From NCBI GenBank assembly GCA_964629475.1, contig CAZVQW010000010.1:45319-109318 (forward strand): a stretch of 64,000 nt of DNA. The letters are read 5' to 3'. Under the pieces are notes generated by a model. The model was not told the DNA's origin. It made no database searches and saw only the letters and a list, made by a program, of their open reading frames with translations. Within the stretch, counting starts at the first letter, position 1. Each line of letters starts with the position of its first letter. Position numbers and translations under genes: made by a program. Shown here piece by piece: positions 53,235 through 61,762 of the stretch. Source of the DNA: SMWD01 sp964629475 (GTDB taxonomy: Bacteria > Pseudomonadota > Gammaproteobacteria > Steroidobacterales > GCA-2729495).

Positions 53235-54119
53235 CTAGTCACAGGTCATGGCGCGTATCGGCGCATAACCCTTCTCCAGGATGATGCATTGTCCTACATC
53301 ACTCTGAATCCAGTCCATATATTCCTTGACCTTCCCGCTCGGCTGACCGTTCGTATACATCAAGAGAGGACGGGCAACCGGATAGGTGCCATTGACTGCC
53401 GTCTCCACGGACGGCGAGACGCAAGCCTCGCCGGAGACTTTGGCTATGCATGCCAGTTTTGTATGATCGGTCGCATATGCCAGCCCGCTATAACCGATCG
53501 CGCACGGCGTCTTCTCCACCAGGTCGGCCACATCTTTGGACCCATGCATATCGCGCGTTCCAAGCCGGTAGTCGCGCTTCTTGCCCAGCACCGCTTGCCG
53601 AAAATATGCATAGGTGCCGGAATTGTTCTGCCGGCTCACGACGACAATCGTCTGATCCTTGCAGCCGGGCACTTCGATACCCAGATCCGTCCATTTCTCC
53701 ACGCTGCCACCATCTCCATAGATGTCGGCCAACTGTTCGATACTGAGCGTGTCGGCAGGATTGTCCGCGTGCAGATAAACAGCCAGGGCATCATAACCGA
53801 CTATATGCTCTACGGGATTCTGACCACCGGACTGCGCCAGGTCCATTTCCTTCTGCTTCATGGCCCGGCTGGCGTTGGCAATATCGACGGTACCATTGAT
53901 CAGTGCCGCAATACCGGTACCCGAGCCGCCGCCCGTCACCGCCACCACTACGTTGGGATCGACCACCTGGTATGCCTCCGCCCAGGCCTGGGCGACATTA
54001 ACCAACGTATCGGATCCCTTGTTCTGAATAACCGAACGCTGTTCACCGCCACCACAGGCTGTCAGGCTCATGGCAACCAATACGGGCAAGTAAACACGCC
54101 AGCTTGAAATAATGTTCAT
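53235..54119 (-). CDS. pstS: Phosphate-binding lipoprotein PstS
   Basis: A 294-aa phosphate-binding protein. The signal peptide ends in a lipobox, SLTAC, with the lipidated Cys at residue 22. Binding motifs include NKGSDTLVNVAQAWAEAY, TGGGSGTGIAAL, ANASRAMKQKE and RQNNSGTYAYF, as in the PstS/PBP-like group. It is probably membrane-anchored and delivers phosphate to PstCA. It is the first gene of the pst operon: AAGGAG box, then 86 bases to phoU. Confidence 0.9.
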   Translation of the reverse strand: MNIISSWRVYLPVLVAMSLTACGGGEQRSVIQNKGSDTLVNVAQAWAEAYQVVDPNVVVAVTGGGSGTGIAALINGTVDIANASRAMKQKEMDLAQSGGQNPVEHIVGYDALAVYLHADNPADTLSIEQLADIYGDGGSVEKWTDLGIEVPGCKDQTIVVVSRQNNSGTYAYFRQAVLGKKRDYRLGTRDMHGSKDVADLVEKTPCAIGYSGLAYATDHTKLACIAKVSGEACVSPSVETAVNGTYPVARPLLMYTNGQPSGKVKEYMDWIQSDVGQCIILEKGYAPIRAMTCD

Positions 54120-54153
54120 CTGAACTCCTTAATTGTGAAATATTAATCTTGTC

Positions 54154-54171
54154 CTGAACAAACGCGTTCAG
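54154..54171. promoter_or_regulatory. Dyad upstream of pstS
   Basis: CTGAAC and GTTCAG form a perfect 6-base dyad separated by 6 bases, 35 bases before the pstS start codon. It is symmetrical, unlike the direct-repeat Pho box (CTGTCAT repeats), which I did not find. It could be an operator or part of the promoter. Support is only symmetry and position. Confidence 0.3.
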
Positions 54172-54192
54172 AAGATGATGATTTTGTATCAA

Positions 54193-54263
54193 CCGTAGGA
54201 GCGGCTTCCAGCCGCGATTGGTATACCGCTGCAGGGAATCGCGGCTGGAAGCCGCTCCTACGG
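54193..54263. repeat. REP-type palindrome, perfect copy
   Basis: Arms 54193-54219 and 54237-54263 are perfect reverse complements over 27 bases with a 17-base loop. The arm begins CCGTAGGAGCGGCTTCCAGC. It lies between the ppk1 stop and the pstS start, so it follows one gene and precedes the promoter of the next. Confidence 0.88.
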
Positions 54264-54313
54264 GCACTCCCAAGCGTAAGTTGCCAAGGTTTATGGGACA
54301 TATATGGATCAAG

Positions 54314-56665
54314 TCAGGTTTTTGATTTGCGTAATTTTTTCTGGAAACGGCTGAGTAACTTGTTACGAACCTTCTTTTCCTTGTGTTCGGATGCAGCGGC
54401 CCGGCGCTTCTCGGCAACCTCGATAAGCTGCTGCTGACATCCGCTCTCCGCTTTATCGCCGACGGGTTGTCGCTGAATATACGTCCCGTCCGATTGCATA
54501 TCCCAGGCGCTGCGCATGTCACTGAACTGCGCGGTCAGTATCAATCTGAGTTCCTGACGTAAATCGGGATCCTCTACCGGCGCCAGCACCTCCACGCGTG
54601 CAGTCAGGTTGCGTTCCATCAGGTCCGCAGAACCAATATAGTACTCCTCATCGCCGCCATTCCTGAAGTAGTAAATTCTGGAATGCTCCAGAAACCGGCC
54701 GACAACGCTGATCACCGTTGCCGCTTCGCTCAACTCGGGCAAATCCGGCCGGAAACGGCAACTGTCCCGCACGATCAGGTCCACCTTAACGCCGGCCTGG
54801 CAGGCCTGATAGAGCGCTTTTGTGACATCGGGATCCTCAAGCGCGTTGGTTTTCAACTGGATATGACCCGGTGACCCTGCCGTGTGCTTGCTGATTTCCC
54901 GTTCGATTTTCCTGAGCAATGGCTTTTTCAACGAATTAGGCCCGGCGAGAATCTTGCGATAGCTCGGCGGCGGTGAATAGCCGGTCAGGTAGTTAAACAG
55001 CTGCGTCAGATCGTGACCGATATCGTTGTCACAGGTCAGCAAACCGAGGTCGGAATAGAGTCGTGCAGTATCGGCATTGTAGTTACCGGTGCCGATATGG
55101 CAGTAGCGGCGCAGCCCGTCATAGTCTTTTCTGACAACCAGAATCGTCTTGCTGTGAGTCTTCAGACCGACAACGCCATAAGCCACATGCACGCCTGCTT
55201 CATCCAGACTTCTCGCCCGATCGATATTGGCCGCCTCGTCAAAGCGAGCCGTCAGTTCCACGAGTACTGCAACCTGTTTGCCGTTGCGCGCGGCATTGAC
55301 GAGTAAATCGACAATCTCAGCGGCTGCCGACGTACGGTACAACGTCATCTTGATGGCGAGAACTTTCGGATCCTCGCTGGCCGCGCGCAAAAACCGCTCG
55401 ACCGACGTACCGAATGACTGATACGGATGCTGCAACAGGAACGGCCCGTTTTCCCGAATGACATGAAAGATACTTCTGGCATCGGTCGCCAGCACGGGAT
55501 GATCAGCCGGATGGTGCGGCGGGTCACTGAGTTCGGGCATATCCAGGGCTGAAAACTCAAATAGGCCACATAGTCCGAGCATGCCGGAGGACTCAAACAC
55601 ATCCCGCTCGGCATCCAGTCCAAGTTCCGACACCAACATACCCTGATGCACCGGATTCATGCCTTTCTCGATTTCCAGGCGGACAATCGGCGCAAATTGA
55701 CGCTCCCGCAGTTCACTCTCGATCATCTCAAGCAGGTCCGTGGCGGACTCCTCGTTACGCTGAACATTGGCGTTGCGGGTGACACGGAACAACTCACACG
55801 AAACAATCTCCATACCCGGAAAGAGCAGGTCGAGATTGTTGGCCATCACGTCATCCAGCGTAACAAACCGGTGGGCCGATCCATCTGTCTCCACGGATAT
55901 CAATCTCGATGTCAAACCCTGAATCGAAGGAACCTTGACCCGTGCCATCTGCAATTCGCTGTCGCCGGGAAAGCGCATCGTGACCAGGAGATTGATTGTC
56001 AGGTTCGAGATAAACGGGAAAGGATGCGAAAGGTCCATCGCGAGCGGCGTGACGATAGGGAAGACGTTCTTGATGAAGTAGTCGCGTAGACGGGTTCGCT
56101 GCTTCGCCGTGAGTTGCTCGTATTTCAGAAACCCGATGTCATGCTGCTCTAATTCGCCAAGCAATGCCCAGTAAGTTTTTTCCTGCACTTCGCGAAGCTT
56201 GCGAATCTCAACATCACACTCGGCGAGTTGCTCAGCAGGCGTGCGCCCATCCACGGTCGTCTTTTGCACGCCGGCGGCCACCTGCTGCTTCAGGCCGCCG
56301 ATCCGTTTCATCACGAACTCATCCAGGTTGTTGTCGGAGATTGCGAGGAACTTGATGCGTTCAAGTAGCGGTGTTCGCTCATCCTTGGCTTCATGCAGTA
56401 CCCGGCGATTAAAGCTCAGCCAGGTCAGTTCCCGGTTCAGATACAGTTCCGGTGAATCCAAATCGTATTGAAACGCGGCTTGCGGTGTGTCGGCGACCGA
56501 TTGGCCGGTAGCGGATTTATCCGGGTCCATCACCGCCTTTGCGGCTCGTGGCCTGGTCGCATCGATATGTAATACAGACGACTCTGCTGCGATGTCCTTT
56601 ACCGCTGTCACTCCCGCGGTTCGGCTTTCAGGCGGCTGAAGAGGCTTATCCGGAGTATTCGACAT
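54314..56665 (-). CDS. ppk1: Polyphosphate kinase 1
   Basis: A 783-aa polyphosphate kinase. The N-terminal domain begins PELYLNRELTWLSFNRRVLHEA. The catalytic phosphohistidine is in VGLKTHSKTILVVRKD, and ATP-binding and HKD-like elements (KMTLYRTSAAAEIV, YCHIGTGNYNADTARLY) follow. It makes polyphosphate from ATP reversibly at the membrane. Two extensions are unusual: about 70 polar residues at the N-terminus, and a C-terminal tail of about 30 residues rich in Lys and Arg. It is located upstream of pst on the same strand, separated by a REP element. Confidence 0.95.
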   Translation of the reverse strand: MSNTPDKPLQPPESRTAGVTAVKDIAAESSVLHIDATRPRAAKAVMDPDKSATGQSVADTPQAAFQYDLDSPELYLNRELTWLSFNRRVLHEAKDERTPLLERIKFLAISDNNLDEFVMKRIGGLKQQVAAGVQKTTVDGRTPAEQLAECDVEIRKLREVQEKTYWALLGELEQHDIGFLKYEQLTAKQRTRLRDYFIKNVFPIVTPLAMDLSHPFPFISNLTINLLVTMRFPGDSELQMARVKVPSIQGLTSRLISVETDGSAHRFVTLDDVMANNLDLLFPGMEIVSCELFRVTRNANVQRNEESATDLLEMIESELRERQFAPIVRLEIEKGMNPVHQGMLVSELGLDAERDVFESSGMLGLCGLFEFSALDMPELSDPPHHPADHPVLATDARSIFHVIRENGPFLLQHPYQSFGTSVERFLRAASEDPKVLAIKMTLYRTSAAAEIVDLLVNAARNGKQVAVLVELTARFDEAANIDRARSLDEAGVHVAYGVVGLKTHSKTILVVRKDYDGLRRYCHIGTGNYNADTARLYSDLGLLTCDNDIGHDLTQLFNYLTGYSPPPSYRKILAGPNSLKKPLLRKIEREISKHTAGSPGHIQLKTNALEDPDVTKALYQACQAGVKVDLIVRDSCRFRPDLPELSEAATVISVVGRFLEHSRIYYFRNGGDEEYYIGSADLMERNLTARVEVLAPVEDPDLRQELRLILTAQFSDMRSAWDMQSDGTYIQRQPVGDKAESGCQQQLIEVAEKRRAAASEHKEKKVRNKLLSRFQKKLRKSKT

Positions 56666-56809
56666 TGCAGGCCCTGCTGTTATTTGAAGTGTAACTTCTC
56701 GCTGTTTTAGTTTATTTCGGTTATACCGGTATTCAATCAGGGCAATACCGAATTGAACTCTTACTTTGCGCTATACGCCGGTAACAGACATCCTGCCTGC
56801 CGGAAATGG

Positions 56810-57460
56810 CTAGACAATCGACTTCAGACTGACAAGTTCAAGCTCGTCAGCCGCGTCTTCGATAACGTCGGAGACGCAGACGATTTTAACGATGAGCCTG
56901 CGCAGGTGCAGCTTTTCACTCAGCGGTAGCGATGAATCGAAAACCCGGGCTGTCAGAGCCCGTTCATTGTCATCAATCAGTGACTCAAGCTCACCGACCC
57001 TCTTCGTGTGCTGTCTTATCGTGTCTACCTCACCCTTTGCCGCAAAAAAAGTTTCCAGCGCCTGCCTGAATTCGAGAAAACAACCCAATGTCAGTTCCAC
57101 GATGGCAATAATTTCGGACCGGTATTCCTGCGTCACCTGCGGTTTCTGGTAGAACACAAAATCGTAGCAATTCTCGGATTTATTGGCCACATCGTCTACA
57201 GCCGACATCAAGCGATAGAGATCCCCTCTGATCGCGGGAAGATATGCACCGGAATACAGTAACTCACGAATTTCGCGCAACAGGTTATCGGCTTCGTGCT
57301 CCAGCCTGTTCTCACGATCGACCGTTTCCGCCCACTCATCATCTTTACCGGACACGAAGGCCTTGAGCGCATTCGTCATGACCTCCAGACAATCGGCTGT
57401 CGTTTCGATATGCCGCAGAGCAAGCTCAACAACACGTTTTTCCTTCTTGAACATAAGCAT
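56810..57460 (-). CDS. DUF47-family PhoU-like protein, PiT partner
   Basis: A 216-aa all-helical protein of the DUF47 (PhoU-like, TIGR00153-type) family. Landmarks are NRLEHEADNLLREIRELLYSG, RLMSAVDDVANKSENCYDFV and a C-terminal IVCVSDVIEDAADELE. Genes for these proteins usually precede pit and are thought to regulate the transporter. The ATG at 57460 has an AGGA box six bases before it. It starts 35 bases after the end of the PiT gene. Confidence 0.88.
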   Translation of the reverse strand: MLMFKKEKRVVELALRHIETTADCLEVMTNALKAFVSGKDDEWAETVDRENRLEHEADNLLREIRELLYSGAYLPAIRGDLYRLMSAVDDVANKSENCYDFVFYQKPQVTQEYRSEIIAIVELTLGCFLEFRQALETFFAAKGEVDTIRQHTKRVGELESLIDDNERALTARVFDSSLPLSEKLHLRRLIVKIVCVSDVIEDAADELELVSLKSIV

Positions 57461-57495
57461 GACTAGTCCTTTACAAGGCTATCTACTGATACCAC

Positions 57496-58542
57496 CTAGT
57501 GCAACATGGAAGCAAGCAAACGATAAACTAATGCGGCGAATATCGCGGCACAGGTTGGCGCCGCAATCCAGCCGATAAAAATCGTCCCAATCTTTTTCGT
57601 ACTGACGGCCTGTGCGCCCTTCGTAAGGCCAACACCGATGACGGCGCCGACGACGGCCTGCGACGTCGAAACCGGGATACCCATCATCGAGAACAGATGG
57701 GCACCGAACGCGGCAGACATCTGCGCCGCCAGCGCACCCGAGTAATCCAGTGGCGTAATGCTCTTGCCGACCGTTTTCGTCACCCGTTCCCCGAAGGTCA
57801 GTGCGCCAACCGCCATCGCCACACCCCCGAGGATTGCCAGATACAGGCCTTTGTCGGGATATTTGCTCAACAACGGACCAATCGCATTACCGACATCATT
57901 GGCGCCGAGAGAGTATGAGACGTAGGCGGCCGATACGATCACGGCAATTTTCAGCAAGCTCGACCAGATAACCGCACGGGCATTTCGCAGCAACAAACCC
58001 AGCAGGTGATACACGATGAATGCGAGGATCATGGCCAATATGGGGCTAATCACCCAGGCGCCCAGGATTTTAAGTAACACGCCAAGCTTGAAATAGGCTG
58101 CCTGCATGCCGACGATACCCAGACCCACGCCAGCAACTCCGCCCACGATTGCTTGCGAAGTCGACACGGGGACACTGGAAAAAGTAGCCAGCGTTACGAA
58201 AAAGCCGGCGGAAAGCAGTGCCACGAGGATAGCCAGATCCGGAAGCCGGTTATCCGGAAAATATTCCTCGAATTCTGCCGGCACCGGCACCTCATTGTGC
58301 GCCTCGTACGCGGCGGGCTCGGCAATCACGATACCTTTACCCACCGTCTTCATGACATGGTGCCCCTGCAGCGACCCGCCGAGAATCACGAAAACCGACA
58401 TCAACAAAGCCGCAGAACGATAGGAGATGACCTTGGCACCAACCGTCGTACCGATGCAATTGGCGGCATCATTGGCGCCGATGTTCCAACCCACATAGAA
58501 CGCAGCAATCAGCAGGACGGCGGCCAATAAAAATTCCATCAT
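57496..58542 (-). CDS. pit: PiT-family inorganic phosphate transporter
   Basis: A 348-aa membrane protein with about ten helices. The two PiT signatures are seen: NIGANDAANCIGTTVGAK (residues 24-41) and LGANDVGNAIGPLLSKY near residue 210. Two PVSTSQA blocks (PVSTSQAIVGG and PVSTSQAVVGA) mark the internal repeat. It is a low-affinity, ion-coupled phosphate importer, complementing the high-affinity Pst system next door. It is a short version of the family and co-transcribed with the DUF47 gene. Confidence 0.92.
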   Translation of the reverse strand: MMEFLLAAVLLIAAFYVGWNIGANDAANCIGTTVGAKVISYRSAALLMSVFVILGGSLQGHHVMKTVGKGIVIAEPAAYEAHNEVPVPAEFEEYFPDNRLPDLAILVALLSAGFFVTLATFSSVPVSTSQAIVGGVAGVGLGIVGMQAAYFKLGVLLKILGAWVISPILAMILAFIVYHLLGLLLRNARAVIWSSLLKIAVIVSAAYVSYSLGANDVGNAIGPLLSKYPDKGLYLAILGGVAMAVGALTFGERVTKTVGKSITPLDYSGALAAQMSAAFGAHLFSMMGIPVSTSQAVVGAVIGVGLTKGAQAVSTKKIGTIFIGWIAAPTCAAIFAALVYRLLASMLH

Positions 58543-58636
58543 GGTCGCGCTAGAGATTCCGTTGCAGGTACGGACCGGAGTAGTAGTCGCCGATGGCCTG
58601 TTTACAGCCCGGATACCGGTAACTCAATAACATGCG

Positions 58637-59854
58637 CTATGCCGTCGTGCGCAAAGAGCCATTGGTTTCTTCGCAAACTCCGAAGACTTCCTGTGGCGAA
58701 CCATGAAACTGATAGGAAAGAACCTGATTGACTGTCGCCATAATCTGTTGAATCGTCTTTCTTTTCTTGTCGTTTGAAATAATCGGTACGTCAAAATGGT
58801 CGGCTTCAGACAACAGGTACGATTGTATTTCCCAGATGGCATCGAATTCGCTCAGGTAACGCTTTGCCCGCCGCTGCGGAACGTTGGTACTCCTGCCGCG
58901 CAGGCGCCGTTTTAATTCTTTGGGACTCAGCACCGCCAGCATGATACAGATCACAATGGCATCGGGATCCTTCGGCAGCTGGCGCAGAAACGAGGGCTGA
59001 ACATGAACGCCTTCCAGGATCAGCGGAACTCGTTCGCGAATAGCACGCTCCAGCACGGCCTCACAGGGAACAGCCAGCAATTCCGCCTGACGCTGATATC
59101 CCTGGGCCAGAAGGTCATGCTCTTCCTGACCATCCTGCACCGGCAATACTTTCCATGCGTTGAATGAAGAGGTATGCAGGACCGGCATCAGACGTTCCGG
59201 AATCATCATCCGCATCACTTCCCGGAGCATATCGGTTGACTGGGTCCGAACAATATCGAGGCGGTGGGCAATCTCCGTTGCGATCGTGCTCTTGCCGCAA
59301 CCAATCGTCCCGCCGATCAGCAACAGCAGCGGACGGCCGCTCTCCTGAAATTCCGACCAGACCAGGTAGCGACGCGCATCATCCTCGCCAAGCTCGCGCT
59401 CCAGGTGCCGGTATGTCAGGTGGCCGAGCGACGATGCGCTGATTTCCTTTACACCGTCTTTCAACAGTTGCTCGTAGATGTTCGCCGCGACGGTAGCCGC
59501 TTTGGCCGCTGCAATCCCACTGGCCTCGAGAAACCTCCGGTGTCCTCCGCGTGAAAACGGAGTGATCTGATCGTCCTGATCCCGAACGATGATCGTTACG
59601 GTCGAGCCATGCAACGCATCGTAACGCTCTGCGAACACCGGATCGAATTTTTCCCTGAGCTGTGCCGAGACTTTTTTATGCAGCTTCTCGTTCGTTATCT
59701 CTGCCGATTTGGCCAAGTTGTTACGGATTACCGAGGCAAGCTCGAAGGCTTTGTCGAAATCCAGGCCGGTATCCTGCAAAGAATGGATCAGGATTCCACG
59801 CAGGAATGGCACCCGCGTTTCTTCTTGCTCGTTAACAACTAATGTCTTTGCCAT
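58637..59854 (-). CDS. ATP-cone plus P-loop kinase, 2-phosphoglycerate-kinase-like
   Basis: A 405-aa protein. Residues about 1-110 resemble an ATP-cone (VNEQEETRVPFLRGILIHSL, then AFELASVIRNNL). Residues about 175-390 form a P-loop kinase with LLLIGGTIGCGKSTIATEIAH, then STDMLREVMRMMIPERLMP and the lid-type region LKRRLRGRSTNVPQRRAKRY. The architecture is that of archaeal-type 2-phosphoglycerate kinase. Start ATG 59854 has an AGGTGAG box; the longer frame upstream runs into the promoter region of the divergent ppk2 gene. The substrate in bacteria is not established, and the phosphate setting fits a phosphoryl-transfer role. Confidence 0.8.
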   Translation of the reverse strand: MAKTLVVNEQEETRVPFLRGILIHSLQDTGLDFDKAFELASVIRNNLAKSAEITNEKLHKKVSAQLREKFDPVFAERYDALHGSTVTIIVRDQDDQITPFSRGGHRRFLEASGIAAAKAATVAANIYEQLLKDGVKEISASSLGHLTYRHLERELGEDDARRYLVWSEFQESGRPLLLLIGGTIGCGKSTIATEIAHRLDIVRTQSTDMLREVMRMMIPERLMPVLHTSSFNAWKVLPVQDGQEEHDLLAQGYQRQAELLAVPCEAVLERAIRERVPLILEGVHVQPSFLRQLPKDPDAIVICIMLAVLSPKELKRRLRGRSTNVPQRRAKRYLSEFDAIWEIQSYLLSEADHFDVPIISNDKKRKTIQQIMATVNQVLSYQFHGSPQEVFGVCEETNGSLRTTA

Positions 59855-60011
59855 CTCACCTGCTCCCGGCACAACATTGACCGAGAGCTTGTCCGCTTCA
59901 CAGTGCCTGGTTCGGTTATGATATCGTAATTCGCCTGATTGATATATTCCGCTTGATATATTTCGCTTGATATATTTCGCAAGCAATCCTCGTGTGCCGT
60001 GACCAGAACCC

Positions 60012-61616
60012 ATGTTTGAAACCGCAGAATTAGGACAGAAAGTTTCGAGGGCCGAGTTCAAGGAACGAGAACTCGGTCTTTGGGAGAACTTGCTGAGAGT
60101 CCAGCGCGAACTCAGCGCGTACGGAAATTTCGGTGTGATGATCGATTTCGCCGGAGTCAAAGGCGCCGGCAAACTTGCGTTGATCAACCTGCTCAACAAG
60201 TGGATGGATGCCCGCTGGATCGTAACGCATGCTTACGACAAACAAATTGATGCCGAGCGCTTGCGGCCCGATTTCTGGCGGTACTGGCGTGATCTGCCAC
60301 CAAACGGCCAGATCGGCCTTTATCTCAGTGGCCGTTACTCACCTCCCCTGATGGATTACGTCTATGGAGAGATCACCGAAGCGGAATTCAAGCGACGCCT
60401 CGATCGTATCGTGGCATTCGAGAAAACCCTGGCGGACAACGGTACGCTGATTCTGAAATTCTGGATGCACCTGGGCCGCGAACCACAGAAAGAAAGGCTG
60501 GAAGCATTGGAGAATGATCCGCTGCAAAAGTGGCTGGTCAATGAAACCGACTGGAAACACTGGAAGCTCTATGACCGTTTTATTGCCGCCGCTGAACAAC
60601 TGATTGCACAAACCAGCACCGGCGATTCGCCATGGCATATCGTAGAAGGACAGGATGAGCACTATCGAAGCCTGCGAGTTGGCGAAATCGTTCTGAACGC
60701 AATTGAAACGCATCTCGAATCGAGTCAGCTCCATGACAGGTTTCTCAGCGAGAATCACGCCAATGGAGAAAAGGACCGGGATACGGACGATACCGCCGCC
60801 CTGGCCGATATATCGTCTGCTTCGGATGAAGGCCAGAAATCGGTAACGATTCTCGACACACTGAGCGCCACGAAGCAGCTGGACAAGAAAGAATATAAAC
60901 GAGCCCTGAAAAAATACACGAGTGAACTGCACATGCTACAACGTAAGGCGTTGAGCAGCGGCACGTCGACGGTGCTCGTATTCGAGGGTTCCGATGCAGC
61001 GGGGAAAGGAGGCATCATCAGACGCCTGACCCGCGGGCTCGATGCCGTCGACTACAAGGTGGTTCCCTTTGGCGCTCCGACCGATGAGGAACAGCGCCAC
61101 CACTATCTCTGGAGATTCTGGAAACATATACCGCGTGCCGGTCGGATGACGATTTTCGATCGCAGCTGGTACGGGCGCGTGCTCGTCGAACGCGTCGAAG
61201 GCTTTGCCAGCGAAGACGAATGGAAACGTGCTTACGCGGAAATCAATGATTTCGAGTCACAACTCGTCGAGCACGGCATCGTATTACTGAAATTCTGGAT
61301 CAATATAACGAAAGAAGAGCAGCTGGCACGCTTCGAGGATCGGGCAAATACACCGCACAAACAGTGGAAGCTCAGCGATGAAGACTGGCGTAATCGAAAC
61401 AATTGGGAACAGTACGATCTGGCTGTTCACAAGATGGTGCAACAGACCAGTACCGCCATCGCCCCGTGGCAGATGGTCGAAGGAAACTGCAAACGATATT
61501 CGCGAATCAAGGTGATGCGAACGGTTTGTGAAACTCTGGCAGCTGCGGTAGCAGACGGCAATATTGCCGAAGAAAATTCAAGTACATCCGGAACAGACCA
61601 AAAACCTGCTGATTAA
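60012..61616 (+). CDS. pap: Tandem PPK2: polyphosphate:AMP phosphotransferase-like
   Basis: A 534-aa protein with two PPK2 domains. The first (about 1-240) has a degenerate Walker A, FAGVKGAGKLALIN. The second (about 290-510) has the canonical FEGSDAAGKGGIIRRL, followed by FDRSWYGRVLVERVEGF, the lid motif. This is the layout of PPK2 class II enzymes such as PAP, which phosphorylate AMP with polyphosphate and in which only the C-terminal domain is active. It provides a route from polyphosphate back to nucleotides. It is divergent from the kinase-like gene and followed by a REP element. Confidence 0.9.
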   Translation: MFETAELGQKVSRAEFKERELGLWENLLRVQRELSAYGNFGVMIDFAGVKGAGKLALINLLNKWMDARWIVTHAYDKQIDAERLRPDFWRYWRDLPPNGQIGLYLSGRYSPPLMDYVYGEITEAEFKRRLDRIVAFEKTLADNGTLILKFWMHLGREPQKERLEALENDPLQKWLVNETDWKHWKLYDRFIAAAEQLIAQTSTGDSPWHIVEGQDEHYRSLRVGEIVLNAIETHLESSQLHDRFLSENHANGEKDRDTDDTAALADISSASDEGQKSVTILDTLSATKQLDKKEYKRALKKYTSELHMLQRKALSSGTSTVLVFEGSDAAGKGGIIRRLTRGLDAVDYKVVPFGAPTDEEQRHHYLWRFWKHIPRAGRMTIFDRSWYGRVLVERVEGFASEDEWKRAYAEINDFESQLVEHGIVLLKFWINITKEEQLARFEDRANTPHKQWKLSDEDWRNRNNWEQYDLAVHKMVQQTSTAIAPWQMVEGNCKRYSRIKVMRTVCETLAAAVADGNIAEENSSTSGTDQKPAD

Positions 61617-61619
61617 CCT

Positions 61620-61687
61620 GTAGGAGCGGCTTCCAGCCGCGATTGGCCTGATCTGGTGCGTCAATCGCGGCTGGAAGCCGCTCCTAC
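61620..61687. repeat. REP-type palindrome, perfect copy
   Basis: Arms 61620-61645 and 61662-61687 are perfect reverse complements (26 bases) with a 16-base loop; the arm begins GTAGGAGCGGCTTCCAGC. It lies directly after the ppk2 stop, in the gap to the convergent flavoenzyme gene. It is almost identical in the arms to the copy at 54193. Confidence 0.88.
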
Positions 61688-61762
61688 GGTTCGTTGCACC
61701 TAAGGCGTCAGTAATCATTTAATCCGACAGCAACTATCCGGTCGGATACCAGTTAATACAGT

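Noticed and set aside
54314..54522. Minus-strand ORF 54043-54522 as a separate gene
   Set aside because: It overlaps the end of ppk1 in another frame, crosses the REP element and carries no domain.
20442..61687. CRISPR array as an explanation for the repeats
   Set aside because: Copies are single, palindromic and kilobases apart, with no regular spacers and no cas genes.
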